A program made the position numbers and the translations under genes. The notes beneath the pieces were generated by a model. That model saw only the letters and a program-made list of their open reading frames with translations, was not told the origin of the DNA and ran no database searches. From Daphnia carinata (lineage: Eukaryota; Arthropoda; Branchiopoda; Diplostraca; Daphniidae), in assembly GCF_022539665.2 (NCBI RefSeq), contig NC_081339.1, positions 5,384,017 through 5,448,016 on the forward strand: a DNA stretch of 64,000 nucleotides, given 5' to 3'. Shown here one piece after another: positions 40,715-51,189 of this stretch. The first letter of the stretch is position 1; every line of letters begins with the position of its first letter.

Positions 40715-41053
40715 AACTCCATTTTCTGAAATTGTGCATTTCAATTTAAAAACAAAAAAAATACAAAAAACATAAACTTAAAATGTGTTTCTTACATTCC
40801 TGGATCGTTTGTTGTTCTGCGTAAAAATGGATTTGTTTTCTTTTTCTTGTTGTCCATGTTTCTTTCTATTCCGTGTGTTAACAGTGTCCTTTGATATATT
40901 GCAACGTGGCACATATGGAAATTGTTATAAATACATTTTCAACAACAACAACATATGACGAAAAAAAACAAAAAAAAAGATTAAATATATGTATATAAAG
41001 ATAGCTTTAAAAAAAAAAATCCAATAAATAGACGGCAGTGTTATTATTGTGTA
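40715..41053. other. Convergent 3' region between the two K2P genes
   Basis: Contains AATAAA at 41023-41028 on the plus strand, only 26 bp before the end of the K2P-B coding region. The two 3' UTRs probably overlap. Confidence 0.55.
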
Positions 41054-44000
41054 TCAGGATGCAACTCTGTCTCTGAGTAAGCCAAGCCGGCGTCCTAGTC
41101 GTTTGATTTTCATGAAAACAGACTCTTGCATCAGATTGAAACACATGGCCAGTAAAGCCATGCCCAGCAAAAGATAAACGGCGCAACTGGGAACGTCAAA
41201 CGAACGATTTTTGATAACAATTTATCTTTAAGAAAAGAAAAGGAAAAAAAACTTGAGTTATTTACATGATGAGTTTACTGTCGACGGCGTCTTGCGAATG
41301 GGCAATCGTCTGACCGGGAACGAAATCCCCGAAACCGATCGTTAATAAACTAGTAAAACAGAAATAGGAGCCATCCACATAGCCCCAATCCTGAAGAAAT
41401 CGGGGGAAAAAAATAAAATAAAATCAATTTCAAAAAAAAGAAAAGCAAGGCAAAAGATTCCAGCGATATTACCTCCCAGATGCTGAAGAGGATGGCGCCG
41501 CCGATGACGAAACTGCTGATGACGACCAAACAACTGGTGACGGAAACAGTTTGCGGCTCGAAAACATTCGGACCTAATTCCGCTTCAGTTTCCACCGGAA
41601 CGACCGATACAGCCATGGCTGGCTCAATGGCGCTATTGCCTTTCGGTTTCTTTCGCTTCTCTTTGGGCGGCTGTTGAATCGCAACTTCGAGTTCATTTGT
41701 CGACGTCAATTGACCCCTCCTCCGTCGTTTGGGGCACCTGAAAGCACAGAAATGAGTAATTGAATGATCAAATCACGTTGAATATGCAACTCGAAACTTT
41801 CTACGTTGATAAACATTCCACAAACATCAGATGAATGATGTTACTATTCAGTGTGTGCATAAACATTAAAGCGAGCTGTCGTCTAGGAGCTTAGCCGACG
41901 ATTGTTAAACGTCGTAAATCACGAAATAAACGCGTAGCACGTGGTAGTCAAACCCCCCATTTTTTTCCCCCCGTTATCCAAACAAATATAGACGATGGCC
42001 AGAGTTTGGAAAAAGAAAAGGAAAATGAAAGTTAGTCACAGCCATGTTGCCAAACCCATTAGCTACGTCCTCGGCTACCGCTTACTTGCAGACTTATTCT
42101 TTTCGAATCAATCACCATCTGCCAATGAACGCCCACTCACACATAGACAAAGACAAACGAAAAGAGGAGGAACCTTACTTGCACATTTTCTGGTAGGTAA
42201 ATTTGAATGACGTCGCCAAAATATCGCCGACGTTGGCCATGTAGAGGAGCATCAACGGGATGCCGACGAGGGCGTAAAAAACGGTGTGTTTTATTTTTCA
42301 TGGCATAAACACAAAAAAAAAAAAAGACAAATGTGGACGTTAAAGAAAGGGGAATTTTTGTGAATCTTGATGTTTGTTTGCTTACGGCTAGTTTGCCGCC
42401 AGCTGTTCTCGGTGTCAAATTACCGTAACCTGAAACAACACCAACAACATGTCTGTTAATAATATCGCACTTATTAGTAGCATCCGTTTGCCTCTCTTCG
42501 TACATCCATTGACTCGGAGCACGTCTGCTAGACGACAACATTGACCATAGGGCGTGCGCCAGGGCCTTTAAATAAACTTTCATCTGTAGCCCTGCTATTC
42601 GCCCCCCGTCCTCTTTCGATCCCGACTTTTCTCATAGAAACGCAACACACACGCACACACGGGCCCGACTGAAAATAGAATATATCTATCTAAATTCTCT
42701 CGGTTAGAATATAGCAAAGCCGAGATAGAAACTTGAAACAGAAAATAGTACCGGCAGCCATTCTGCACTGCACGTAATTCGATTGAAGAGGGGGAAAAAA
42801 AAAAAAAATCAATGGTTCCCTTTGACGTCGGATTACATCCCGGGCGGATGAATCGATTCTGCCTGGGCACAAGTAAAACAATTCGCTTGAAAAAAACAAA
42901 ACAAAAAAAAAAACAAACAATATAGTTTCTAAAAGAAACAGCGGCAAACACATTTAATCTTCTCTTGTTTGTTCTAGGACGACACGAGCCCAAGCAAAAA
43001 GTCTATGGCATCGTCGACGTTTAAAAAATAATTGTTTTGTTTTTTTTACTTCTCTCGCATTCGCTAGTCTGAACTTGATCGCGAATTTCAGCGCAGGAAC
43101 GAGAACTAAACAGACACTCCTTTTTAAAAATACGAAAGAAAATAGGGAATTGTATACCAGGAGGCATTTTGACAGCATTCGTCGCACCAAACATGAGATC
43201 CTACGATAAACAATAAACCCCGGAACTTGTTTTTGCTATTTACTTTACCCTTTTTTATTTTTTTTTTTTACAAAGACTTACAAGATTAACTTCTTTTTTT
43301 TTTTCTGACTAGACCAACGCCTGGAAAACACGAAAAAAATGAACGAATTTTTAAAAAGAAATTCTACCGGACTGGGGCGTTTTTTTTTTCAGTTCTGTAA
43401 TGAGTGCGAAAAAATCTTGAACGTCTTCAGGCGGGATAGTGGCACAGAGTTTTATCTCTTTCGCATGACATTTATCCCGGCCCCGCAGTTGGCCTTAACG
43501 CGACATGGCAGCGTGCCACACAAAGTTCTGCAACCCACTACGCTGAGAGCTTTTTTTTTTTTTTTTTTTTTCTCTTATTCGCGACGCATGGAAATGTTGA
43601 TTAACAATCGGTTGCCCCACTTAATCGAGAAAATTGAATTAGTCTTTTTTCGGCTTGTTGCAACAACCGCCAGTTGACATGGCGGCAGTAATTCACTATC
43701 GAAAAATGCTGTCGCTAATGTGACGTGGCAAATTGTTGGCATACCGATGGTCGTGTAAATGGTGATGCAATACATTAAAGCGGCCGGAATGGTCCAGCGC
43801 ATTAATAAGGGATTTTCGTCGGTACCGTCGTAACCTCGCCGGATGTGACGCACCATGTGCGTTTGATACCTTTGACGAAACAAAAAAAATCCATATTACA
43901 AGGCTAATCTTAAAAACTGTTCCATAAAAAGATTTTTAAAAAATTACTCGAAAACGGTGCGATTGACGTCCTGGCGCCATTGGTCGTAATTCAGGACATT

Positions 44001-44479
44001 GAGGTGATGAGTAACTACGTCAAATCGATCAAAACGAGTAAAGAAAAAAATCATAATGATCCAACGATAATGCAGAATCAAGAGATGGAGTTACTGTTCC
44101 ACAGGTAGTCGACGCAGGATCGGCGTCGAATAATGACTTCCTGTGTCAAAGGATGTCTGGCTTCCGCTTCTAAGGCGATAAACATGAAGGCGCCAACTAT
44201 TGTGTATCCGACAATAAGTCCACAAACTCCGATCTAATCATCTCCAACAAAAATCATTTCATATGAAAAAAAAAAACAAAAAAACAATTTGTCCTTTTGA
44301 CAAGGAAGACACCAAGTCTCACATGGACGTACTTGCGTAAAGAAGAAGGCGGTGACCTTCCGGCAGCAATCTTTCACTTTGTTTTGGAACGCCATGGCTG
44401 TTCTTAGCCGACGGTGTCTTCGGTTCCGGAGCTCCGCCCGTTGGCGATCCATGGCCATTTTGACGTACGTCGAATGCAT
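41054..44479 (-). CDS. Two-pore-domain potassium channel with canonical filters
   Basis: Nine exons: 44479-44333, 44233-44095, 44014-43948, 43869-43745, 42429-42386, 42285-42179, 41737-41473, 41390-41266, 41186-41054; 383 residues. M1 is GVCGLIVGYTIVGAFMFIALE. Pore 1 reads CITIYTTIGYGNLTP and pore 2 SLLTIGFGDFVPG, so both filters are standard. M2 (FYALVGIPLMLLYMANVGD) is followed by a basic linker KCPKRRRRGQL, M3 (SCLVVISSFVIGGAILFSIWE) and M4 (ICAVYLLLGMALLAMCFNLM). It should be a background K+ channel of the plasma membrane. One junction is odd: after the exon ending at 42386 the next coding segment must begin at 42285, but no AG precedes it; the intron would be GT-AC. The start at 44479 is the first in-frame ATG of a basic cytosolic N-terminus. 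Confidence 0.88.
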
Positions 44480-45683
44480 GGCGATTGGTAGTACTGGAAC
44501 CGGAGCCGAACATCAATATTCTTCCGTCTCTGCACAGCACCACAAGAATTGAAGATGTATATCAACGATTAAACACAAGCTCACTAATAATATCAGAGAA
44601 CACTCGCGCACAGTTGTTCAAATGGAACACACCAAATAATCACAGAGCCATTTGGTTTTCTTAAATTAAAAACAAATCAGGTGAGACCGAGCGATGGAGG
44701 TACTTGCTCTCACACCGCTCGATGTGAACTGACGGAGATACATATCATAGGGGGGAAAAATACCTCCTGACGTGTCCTCACAACTAAGAAAGGGCTCACC
44801 GTGTGACGAGGCGGGATACGGTAGCTCTCCTGCCAGGGGTGGTGGAGGAAGTTTAATTTTACTTTCGGCGTTGCATCAAAGTATTTGGCAGCCGTTCACG
44901 CTGTCCGCAACGACGAAGCCTTTCTGATTGGCTACCTACACCCTACCTACCTCACCCGTCCTTTGGTTGGTTGCCTCTAAGTTTGATGTTTTTATTAGTT
45001 ACCAATTCTTTATCTTTCTTTTTGTCTTTTGCTTTTCATACTGTGTTTTTAGTGCTATCGATGACGAAAAGAAGACGCTGGAAAAGTCTGCATCACTGCC
45101 CGAAAAGATGCCAACAACATGTCGCTGGGAGCGCTCTATTGACGCATTTATCACACTTCATCAAGTCCATGTCTGCGATTTTTGATGCTCGTTCGTCCGT
45201 GACTTAAAGACAAGACCTGTGGAATGAGAATAAAATCGTCAGACATTAAGGCGAGATCAGTTTTTGCAATTCGTATCTGCGAACGAAATAACTTATGATA
45301 ACACTAAGGTCAATGCTGACTTTTGGGTACGTGCCCAGTTATCCAGATCCCTTAGATAACACAAATTACATTGCTGTTGTCTAGATTTGTTTGACGGGGT
45401 GATGATGCGAACTGCTCTTCAACTTTAAAAATAAGAAATAAATTAACAAAAACATTAAAAACTTTATTATACCTAACGAGGACGTTCTGACGATGCAAGA
45501 ACGGCGATTATTCAAATGTGTTTACATGCATAATATGTTCGTCAGGCAAGCTCAGGTGTATTTGTCCCAAGAGATACCATGATGACATAATAGCATCAGA
45601 TAGTGTGAATACAAGTTGTTCATTGAATGGAAAAAAAAATTAGTGTAAAAAAAAAAAAATATGGTAGGTGAATAAAATGAGAA
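44480..45683. other. Intergenic, K2P-B promoter and SPT4 3' flank
   Basis: The frames 44928-45185 and 44971-45207 are hydrophobic by chance and lack family features. No gene is supported in this 1.2 kb. Confidence 0.45.
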
Positions 45684-46218
45684 TTATTGGCGTTGGCTTG
45701 TGTCTCGGGATCTGTAAGTAATGCCTCTAGACTTCAGCTCTCTAATGAATGTCTCAGGTAGTCGCCCAGACACGGAAATTGCATAAACACCCTTAACCTT
45801 CCTGTCTGTAAAGTTTTAAACAACAGTTAATATTGGTGAAAGCACACTGACTTTGTCCAACTCACTAATTCTTTGCCATTTGGCCACCCAACTATCCTCG
45901 GGGCTCATCAGTGCAACCATTCTGGGGAAAAGTTCAAAAATTGAACAGAAATACTCAACAGGTTTAAATAATTGCACTTACCCATCAAAGTTGGTGCTGG
46001 TGCAGTCATAAATGTTGTCCTTGTTATTTTTCATACGAAGAAACTCGTCGCAATTCTCGCATCCGTCAAATTCAAATTGGTCAAACGTCTACCTTTCACA
46101 CACATGCTGTTAAAACGTTCATGGGATTTATGAAAGTAAAAGACATCACCTTTATCAACGAGCACACGAGGCAAGCTCTATTGTTACGAAGATCTTTAGG
46201 AACAATGTCGACAGACAT
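45684..46218 (-). CDS. SUPT4H1: Transcription elongation factor SPT4
   Basis: Four exons, 46218-46150, 46088-45982, 45921-45866 and 45805-45684, give exactly 117 residues, the usual SPT4 length. The zinc-binding site is seen as CLVC and CENC. Other near-invariant parts are [49 protein letters not shown] and [23 protein letters not shown]. With SPT5 it forms DSIF, which controls RNA polymerase II pausing and elongation in the nucleus. It is head to head with MKS1 across 157 bp. Confidence 0.97.
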
Positions 46219-46375
46219 TTTTGCTTGTTTAAGGCGCCAAACTGAACGCTTTTTTTAAAGAAACGTTTGGAGGAAACAACGTCTGCTATCCTTTCGCTCT
46301 CAAAACTAGCCAGCAGGGGCGCTACGTTGCCATAACAACTTGTAAAAAGAAAACAAACAAAAGCTCAGTATTTTA
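46219..46375. promoter_or_regulatory. Short bidirectional promoter, SPT4 and MKS1
   Basis: Only 157 bp separate the two start codons, so both leaders and both promoters must lie here or overlap. No TATA box stands out. Confidence 0.6.
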
Positions 46376-47353
46376 ATGATTGAAATGGGTTCGAGAAAAG
46401 TTATGGCAGCAAGCAACAATATCTTCGTCGAAAATATCAAACCCGATTGCATACGCCATGTTATAAATGTGACTATAGATACCGCCAAGGAATTTCATGA
46501 CTGCAGCCATGTGTACATCCGGTATCTGGTGGATGCAACAGCAGGTAATAATTGGTTGCTTTTAAAATTCCGTTTAGTGCCTATATCGGCATGCCTATCG
46601 ATCCACACAAGAAAAATGCTAAAACCGAACTATTTTCTATAATTAGATTGTGTATTAGCTGAACCGAAGAATGTCCGCGGTGTCACCCATCAATCTCGTG
46701 CTAGAAATGATTCTAGCAACCACTTTGGACACCGCTTCACGCTAGATGTGTCAAAGTCTTGGCACTCTGATGCTTCTGCTGCTGAGCTCATTCCAACTCC
46801 TCTACTACTTCTCTTCGAAGTTTATGACGTGAACATGTGGAACAGACAGAAATCCGTGGGCTATGGTTTCACGCACGTCCCGTTTACTCCAGGCTGCTAC
46901 ACAGATGATGTGCCGACTTGGCGCCCTCACGTAACAGATACCAGCCTTCAACTTCGTGAATATTTTCTGGGCTTAGCTCCACAGATTGAAAACATCAAGT
47001 ACGCTGGATTTCCTGATGATGTAAACAACTTTCTCTTTAAAAAAGACACACTGTACGTGTGCAATGTGTCCCACGATAATCATCATATCGTTAATTACGC
47101 TTCATGACAGGGTAATAACGATACGACAGTTTTGGGTCGTTTTCCGTTCAGCACGGAGACGTCAGGCTCCGTTCAGGTACGGTTTGATACGATGATCCAA
47201 AGAGGTCGGAATGTGCTGGAACAGGAGCAAATTCAGACATCCATCAACCTACACAGACCGTCAGCAACGAGCAACGCCGTAGAGGAGGTGATCCAAACGT
47301 ACCACAGAGCCAAGCAGAGATTAAAAGCTGCTCACGATGCACTTTTGAGATAA
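46376..47353 (+). CDS. MKS1: MKS1-like B9-domain protein (ciliary transition zone)
   Basis: Three exons, 46376-46544, 46647-47056 and 47111-47353, give 273 residues. The B9 domain covers most of the protein: HVYIRYLVDA, FGHRFTLDVSKSWH, LLLFEVYDVNMWNRQKSVGYGFTHVPFTPGCYTDDVPTWRP, then LGRFPFSTETSGSVQVRFDTM. The C-terminal helix AVEEVIQTYHRAKQRLKAAHDALLR resembles the end of human MKS1. MKS1 works with B9D1, B9D2 and tectonics at the base of cilia. Human MKS1 is 559 residues; the N-terminal half is absent here, and with only 157 bp to SPT4 there is no room for it upstream. The donor of exon 2 (TAC|GTGTGC) is weak but is the only one giving a correct phase. Confidence 0.84.
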
Positions 47354-47514
47354 CACTGCAGATATTAGCGCGGTATGAAGCTATATCAGGATGGACACGA
47401 GCCAAGAAAAGATTTATTGTGTCCCACGATTCGCAAAAGCTGAAATTGTAGTTTTTTAGATATATACCTCTTCGCGTCGAGGAATAAAACACAGCGAAAG
47501 TATTGTGCTTTTGT

Positions 47515-50354
47515 TCAAACTCCCAAAGCGACAGTTAGGGAGTTAACGTCCCTGTTATTTGCATTGTTGCTGGTGGGCTTGCAAGCGTGGCGGAGAGCCA
47601 TTTCCCAGCAATTCAAAATTTGGCTGACGGTGTAGCGATGCGGCATGTGGCGCAACCGATCGCTCAAACCCTGCAAGACGGCCCGAGTGAACGCACTGAC
47701 GTCTAGAAAAACGTAAAAACAAAAAGAATTTTTTTGTTTGTTTTATCATTACGGCGGACTGCTGCATTTTTTATGTGGTTGCTTTCTCTCTATACCATAG
47801 TCAGGCTGCTGGCTGTCACAAAATGGTGCCATTCGTGGGTAGTCACGTGGCACTACGATACGTAAAGCCGGAACTGAAGGCAAATATTTGTCTTCGAGAC
47901 GACAGATCAGGTGTAATTCCTGCGATCCCATCAGATGCATTTGGTCCATATCCACCTAAAGCCAAAGACCCATTATAGAAAGGCAACGTGGGAAAGCAGG
48001 AAGAATTTTCGTGCAAACCTTGAAACGGGGATACAAGTTGGCGACTTCTCTCTCGATGGTATCCATCAATTCATCAGCCCTGTCATCGTCGGCAGAGTCA
48101 AAGTGCCGTCGTTTGGACGCTGGTGGAGCTGCAATGTCGCAACCAATTAAGGAATTGACAGCGGGCGCGAAAGTTCGCTGCAGAGTGTGATTGATGTAAG
48201 GAGATCGCGCCTATGACAACAGAGATCACGTTAATCGAGCGTTTCCCAATCGCGCGCAAGTCTTTAGGTAACACACCTGGTTAGCTATCGTTTCCAATAG
48301 GGAGAGCAGTGGAGTGGCAGCTGGTGGATTGTCTTTGGCGGTAGGAACAGCCACACCCAAACTTGGCACGGAAGCTACTGAGGGAGGTGCCACACTGCCC
48401 GATTCACTCTAGTAGAAGATCATTGAGTACAGACACATTTAGAAAATATCAAAAGAAATTACTTACCCTTTTGAAATCCATTTTTTCGAGGACGGCCTCG
48501 CATTTCAGTAGAGTATCCATCGGCATCCTTTTCGACGGGTTAGAAAGAATGTCCAGCATGATCTTCATTTTGCTCAATTTCTCGGAATCGTCGTCGCCGA
48601 ATCGACCGATAAGACGTGTCAATGGCTCGATGAATCGGCTCAACTGCCTTACTTTCTCCAAGTACATTTGTTCTTCGGTTCCAGCACCGGATGCGCCCAT
48701 TCCGCCTCCCTGTCCAGCCATTGCCATTCCCCCCATTCCAGCGCCCTGTGGAGTGTGCAACATCCCTCCCCCACCCGGAGTGGGGACGTTCATCATCGAT
48801 GGCGACGGTGGAGGTAGCAGACTGCCCAAACTTCTTTGCTGTTGTTGTTGTTGTTGTTGTTGCGGGCCTCCCATTCGTCCTGCAGCAGCTGGTGAAGAAA
48901 CTAATTGAACGTTGCCAGGTGAATGGACATAGGCTGGGGAAGGAGCGCTCATATGGCTCGTCATCCCCGAAGACATGGGCTGCTGTTGCTGCATTGATTG
49001 CATAGGTTGTTGCTGTTGTTGAGCAGGGGAAGGCACGCCAGGGCCGGCAAATTGTTGTGGAGTCGATGGGTTCTGAATCATTTCAGCTTGTTGCTTGCGT
49101 TGTTGCATCATCATCTGCTGATTGAGCATTTGTTGCTGTTGCTGAGCTTGTTGTTGCTGTTGTTGCTGAGGGGTCATCTTGGCAGTGGCCGTAACACCGG
49201 GAGGACCAGCGAATCTTGGTCGAGGCATGCCGCCACTCATTGGCCCCATGTTTTGTTGTTGCTGATTTTGATTGAGTTGGCTGATGAGTGCCGAACTCGG
49301 GTTATTTACTGCAGTTCCCTGCGGTTGTTGTTGTTGCTGCTGTTGGTTTGGAGCACCAAGTTGTTGCATCAATGGATTACTAATGTTCATATTGGGGTTG
49401 TTGGGATTAAACTGGTTCATTTGCTGTTGCTGCTGTTGATTCTGTTGTTGCTGATTAACACCCATTTGATTCATTTGTTGTTGGTTCATCTGTTGCTGTG
49501 GATTCTGCTGTTGCTGATTCATCACCATCTGATTCATTTGTTGCTGATTGGCAGCTAACTGCTGATTCATCTGTTGGTGCTGCTGCTGATTTATTTGCTG
49601 TTGTTGATTGGGCGCCATCTGATTCATTTGCTGTTGTTGATTTGGAGCCATCTGATTCATTTGTTGTTGATTGGGGGCCATTTGATTCATTTGCTGCTGA
49701 TCCATCCCCATGTTTTGCATCATTTGTGGCCTCACGTTCATGTGGTTCATCATCTGAGGTTGAGAAATGTTACCCACTTTTAAGAAAAAAGACATTTTAA
49801 ATTATTGTTCAGTTATGTGTAGCATTCAATATTCACATACCTTGTTGCTGTTGGTTGTTTGATTGAATGTTGCCTTGTGGGCCAGCAACTCCTATTCCTG
49901 TACCACCTTGGGCTCTTGCTTTAGCACCTTAAAAACAAATAAAATAATTCATTTCAAATGTGATTCACCAAAGGTGTTCTATACTATGTTACATACTGAG
50001 CTCCTTTATGTGGATCAGTAAACGGGCAAGGTAATTTAAATAATCTTCCTGCAGGACAAAGTATTTATTAGTGTCATGTTCATATACAACTCACAACCAT
50101 CGCAGGCCACAGGAAAACCTCTGAATTACTGTACTTTGTTATTGGCTCTCTGGAAGAAGTGAGTTTCCATTTCGCTGGCCGTTTTGGTTGTGGGGTTCCC
50201 CGACTGCCTAATGGCTTCCTCGCTATAGGAATATGAACAAACAAATTACCAAATAATACACGTATTTCCTTACATTGTGTGATAAAATTTGTGCATACAT
50301 TCTAGCTGCCACATTTTGACGAAAGCCAGGGCTTTTCCAGTCATCTGCAGCCAT
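47515..50354 (-). CDS. MED15: Mediator complex subunit 15 (tail module)
   Basis: Nine exons: 50354-50299, 50222-50135, 50048-49997, 49927-49841, 49776-48467, 48408-48277, 48210-48019, 47955-47796, 47702-47515; 754 residues. The N-terminal KIX-like domain is visible: DWKSPGFRQNVAARIEEAIRQ, SEMETHFFQRA and EDYLNYLARLLIHIKEL. Exon 5 encodes a long Gln/Asn/Met region with repeated NQMAPNQQQ units, ending in EEQMYLEKVRQLSRFIEPLTRLIGRFGDDD, a conserved middle domain. The last exons encode the C-terminal domain (YINHTLQRTFAPAVNSLIG, LICRLEDKYLPSVPALRIVVPRDYP, LRHMPHRYTVSQILNCWEMALRHAC). MED15 receives activators such as SREBP and TGF-beta effectors. Confidence 0.95.
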
Positions 50355-51189
50355 TTCTTTTTGTTTGCTGTTGAAACACCTTTTGCAAACGATGAGTTTG
50401 GAGTTTTGCAGACTAAAAAACTTGTCAACCGCGAACTACCCACTGGCTTTGTTTTCTTGTTGCCAGATGGCGTGCAATGGTAACGTGGTCTTGGCTACAA
50501 AACAACCAAATAACAGTTACAAAAATGTTACTCAAACAAAAAATTAGGAATAAAATACGAAGAATTTTCGTAATATCAATCCTTTGACAGAACGAAAGGT
50601 TCAATAACGAACCAGCTAACCACCGTTAAAAAGCCAATTTCTTAATGGATGCCCACCTGAAGTCCCAATGAAATTGTACGATTCTTTTCTGGAAACGAAT
50701 CGTTCCATCTCAAAGTAGCATTAACCTTTCTGGTAACCATTTTCCTGCTATATTTTCCCCCACAAATCAACGTGTTCATAGAACGCATCCTTTCTTGTCA
50801 AGGAAGACGGAAAAAAAGAAACTTGGTAGACTAAAACAAAGTAAAAAGTTCACTGTCACCATGTTGCGTCAGATCAACTTCCCACTCTCAAACGTCACGC
50901 CCATTCATACAACCTCAAAGAAATCTCAGGTTCACTATACTCTTTTGAATAACCAAATCACATGGAGAAAAAACGAAACTGGGGAGCGACTTAAGCCAGT
51001 TTTATTATTAGAATTTGCTTGGGTAGGAGGCGCATCTTGCAGGGAAAAGAGCTCTAAAAAAAAGTCTTAAATTAGTTGCCTTGCACTAAAGCAGTGCGTC
51101 TTCTTGTCTAGTCTGTGACGTTCCGCCGTTCATCGACGCTATACAATTGTATTTGGATAAAGTGAGCATGCAAGTGCTCTGTTCTAGCC
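50355..51189. other. Divergent intergenic region, MED15 and the kainate receptor
   Basis: The frame 50795-51070 is Lys/Ser-rich, without a domain, and probably chance. Promoters and leaders of both flanking genes are expected here. Confidence 0.45.

Noticed and set aside
42137-42583. 148-codon frame reading through the K2P-B filter exon and its intron
   Set aside because: The downstream part is out of frame with M2, and the insert is poly-Phe from a T tract; it is an intron, not coding.
48998-49558. Leu-rich frame opposite MED15
   Set aside because: It is the complement of CAA/CAG repeats and MNQ units, which reads as poly-Leu.
50795-51070. 91-codon Lys-rich frame before the glutamate receptor
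   Set aside because: No domain, no splice link, and it lies in a promoter region.
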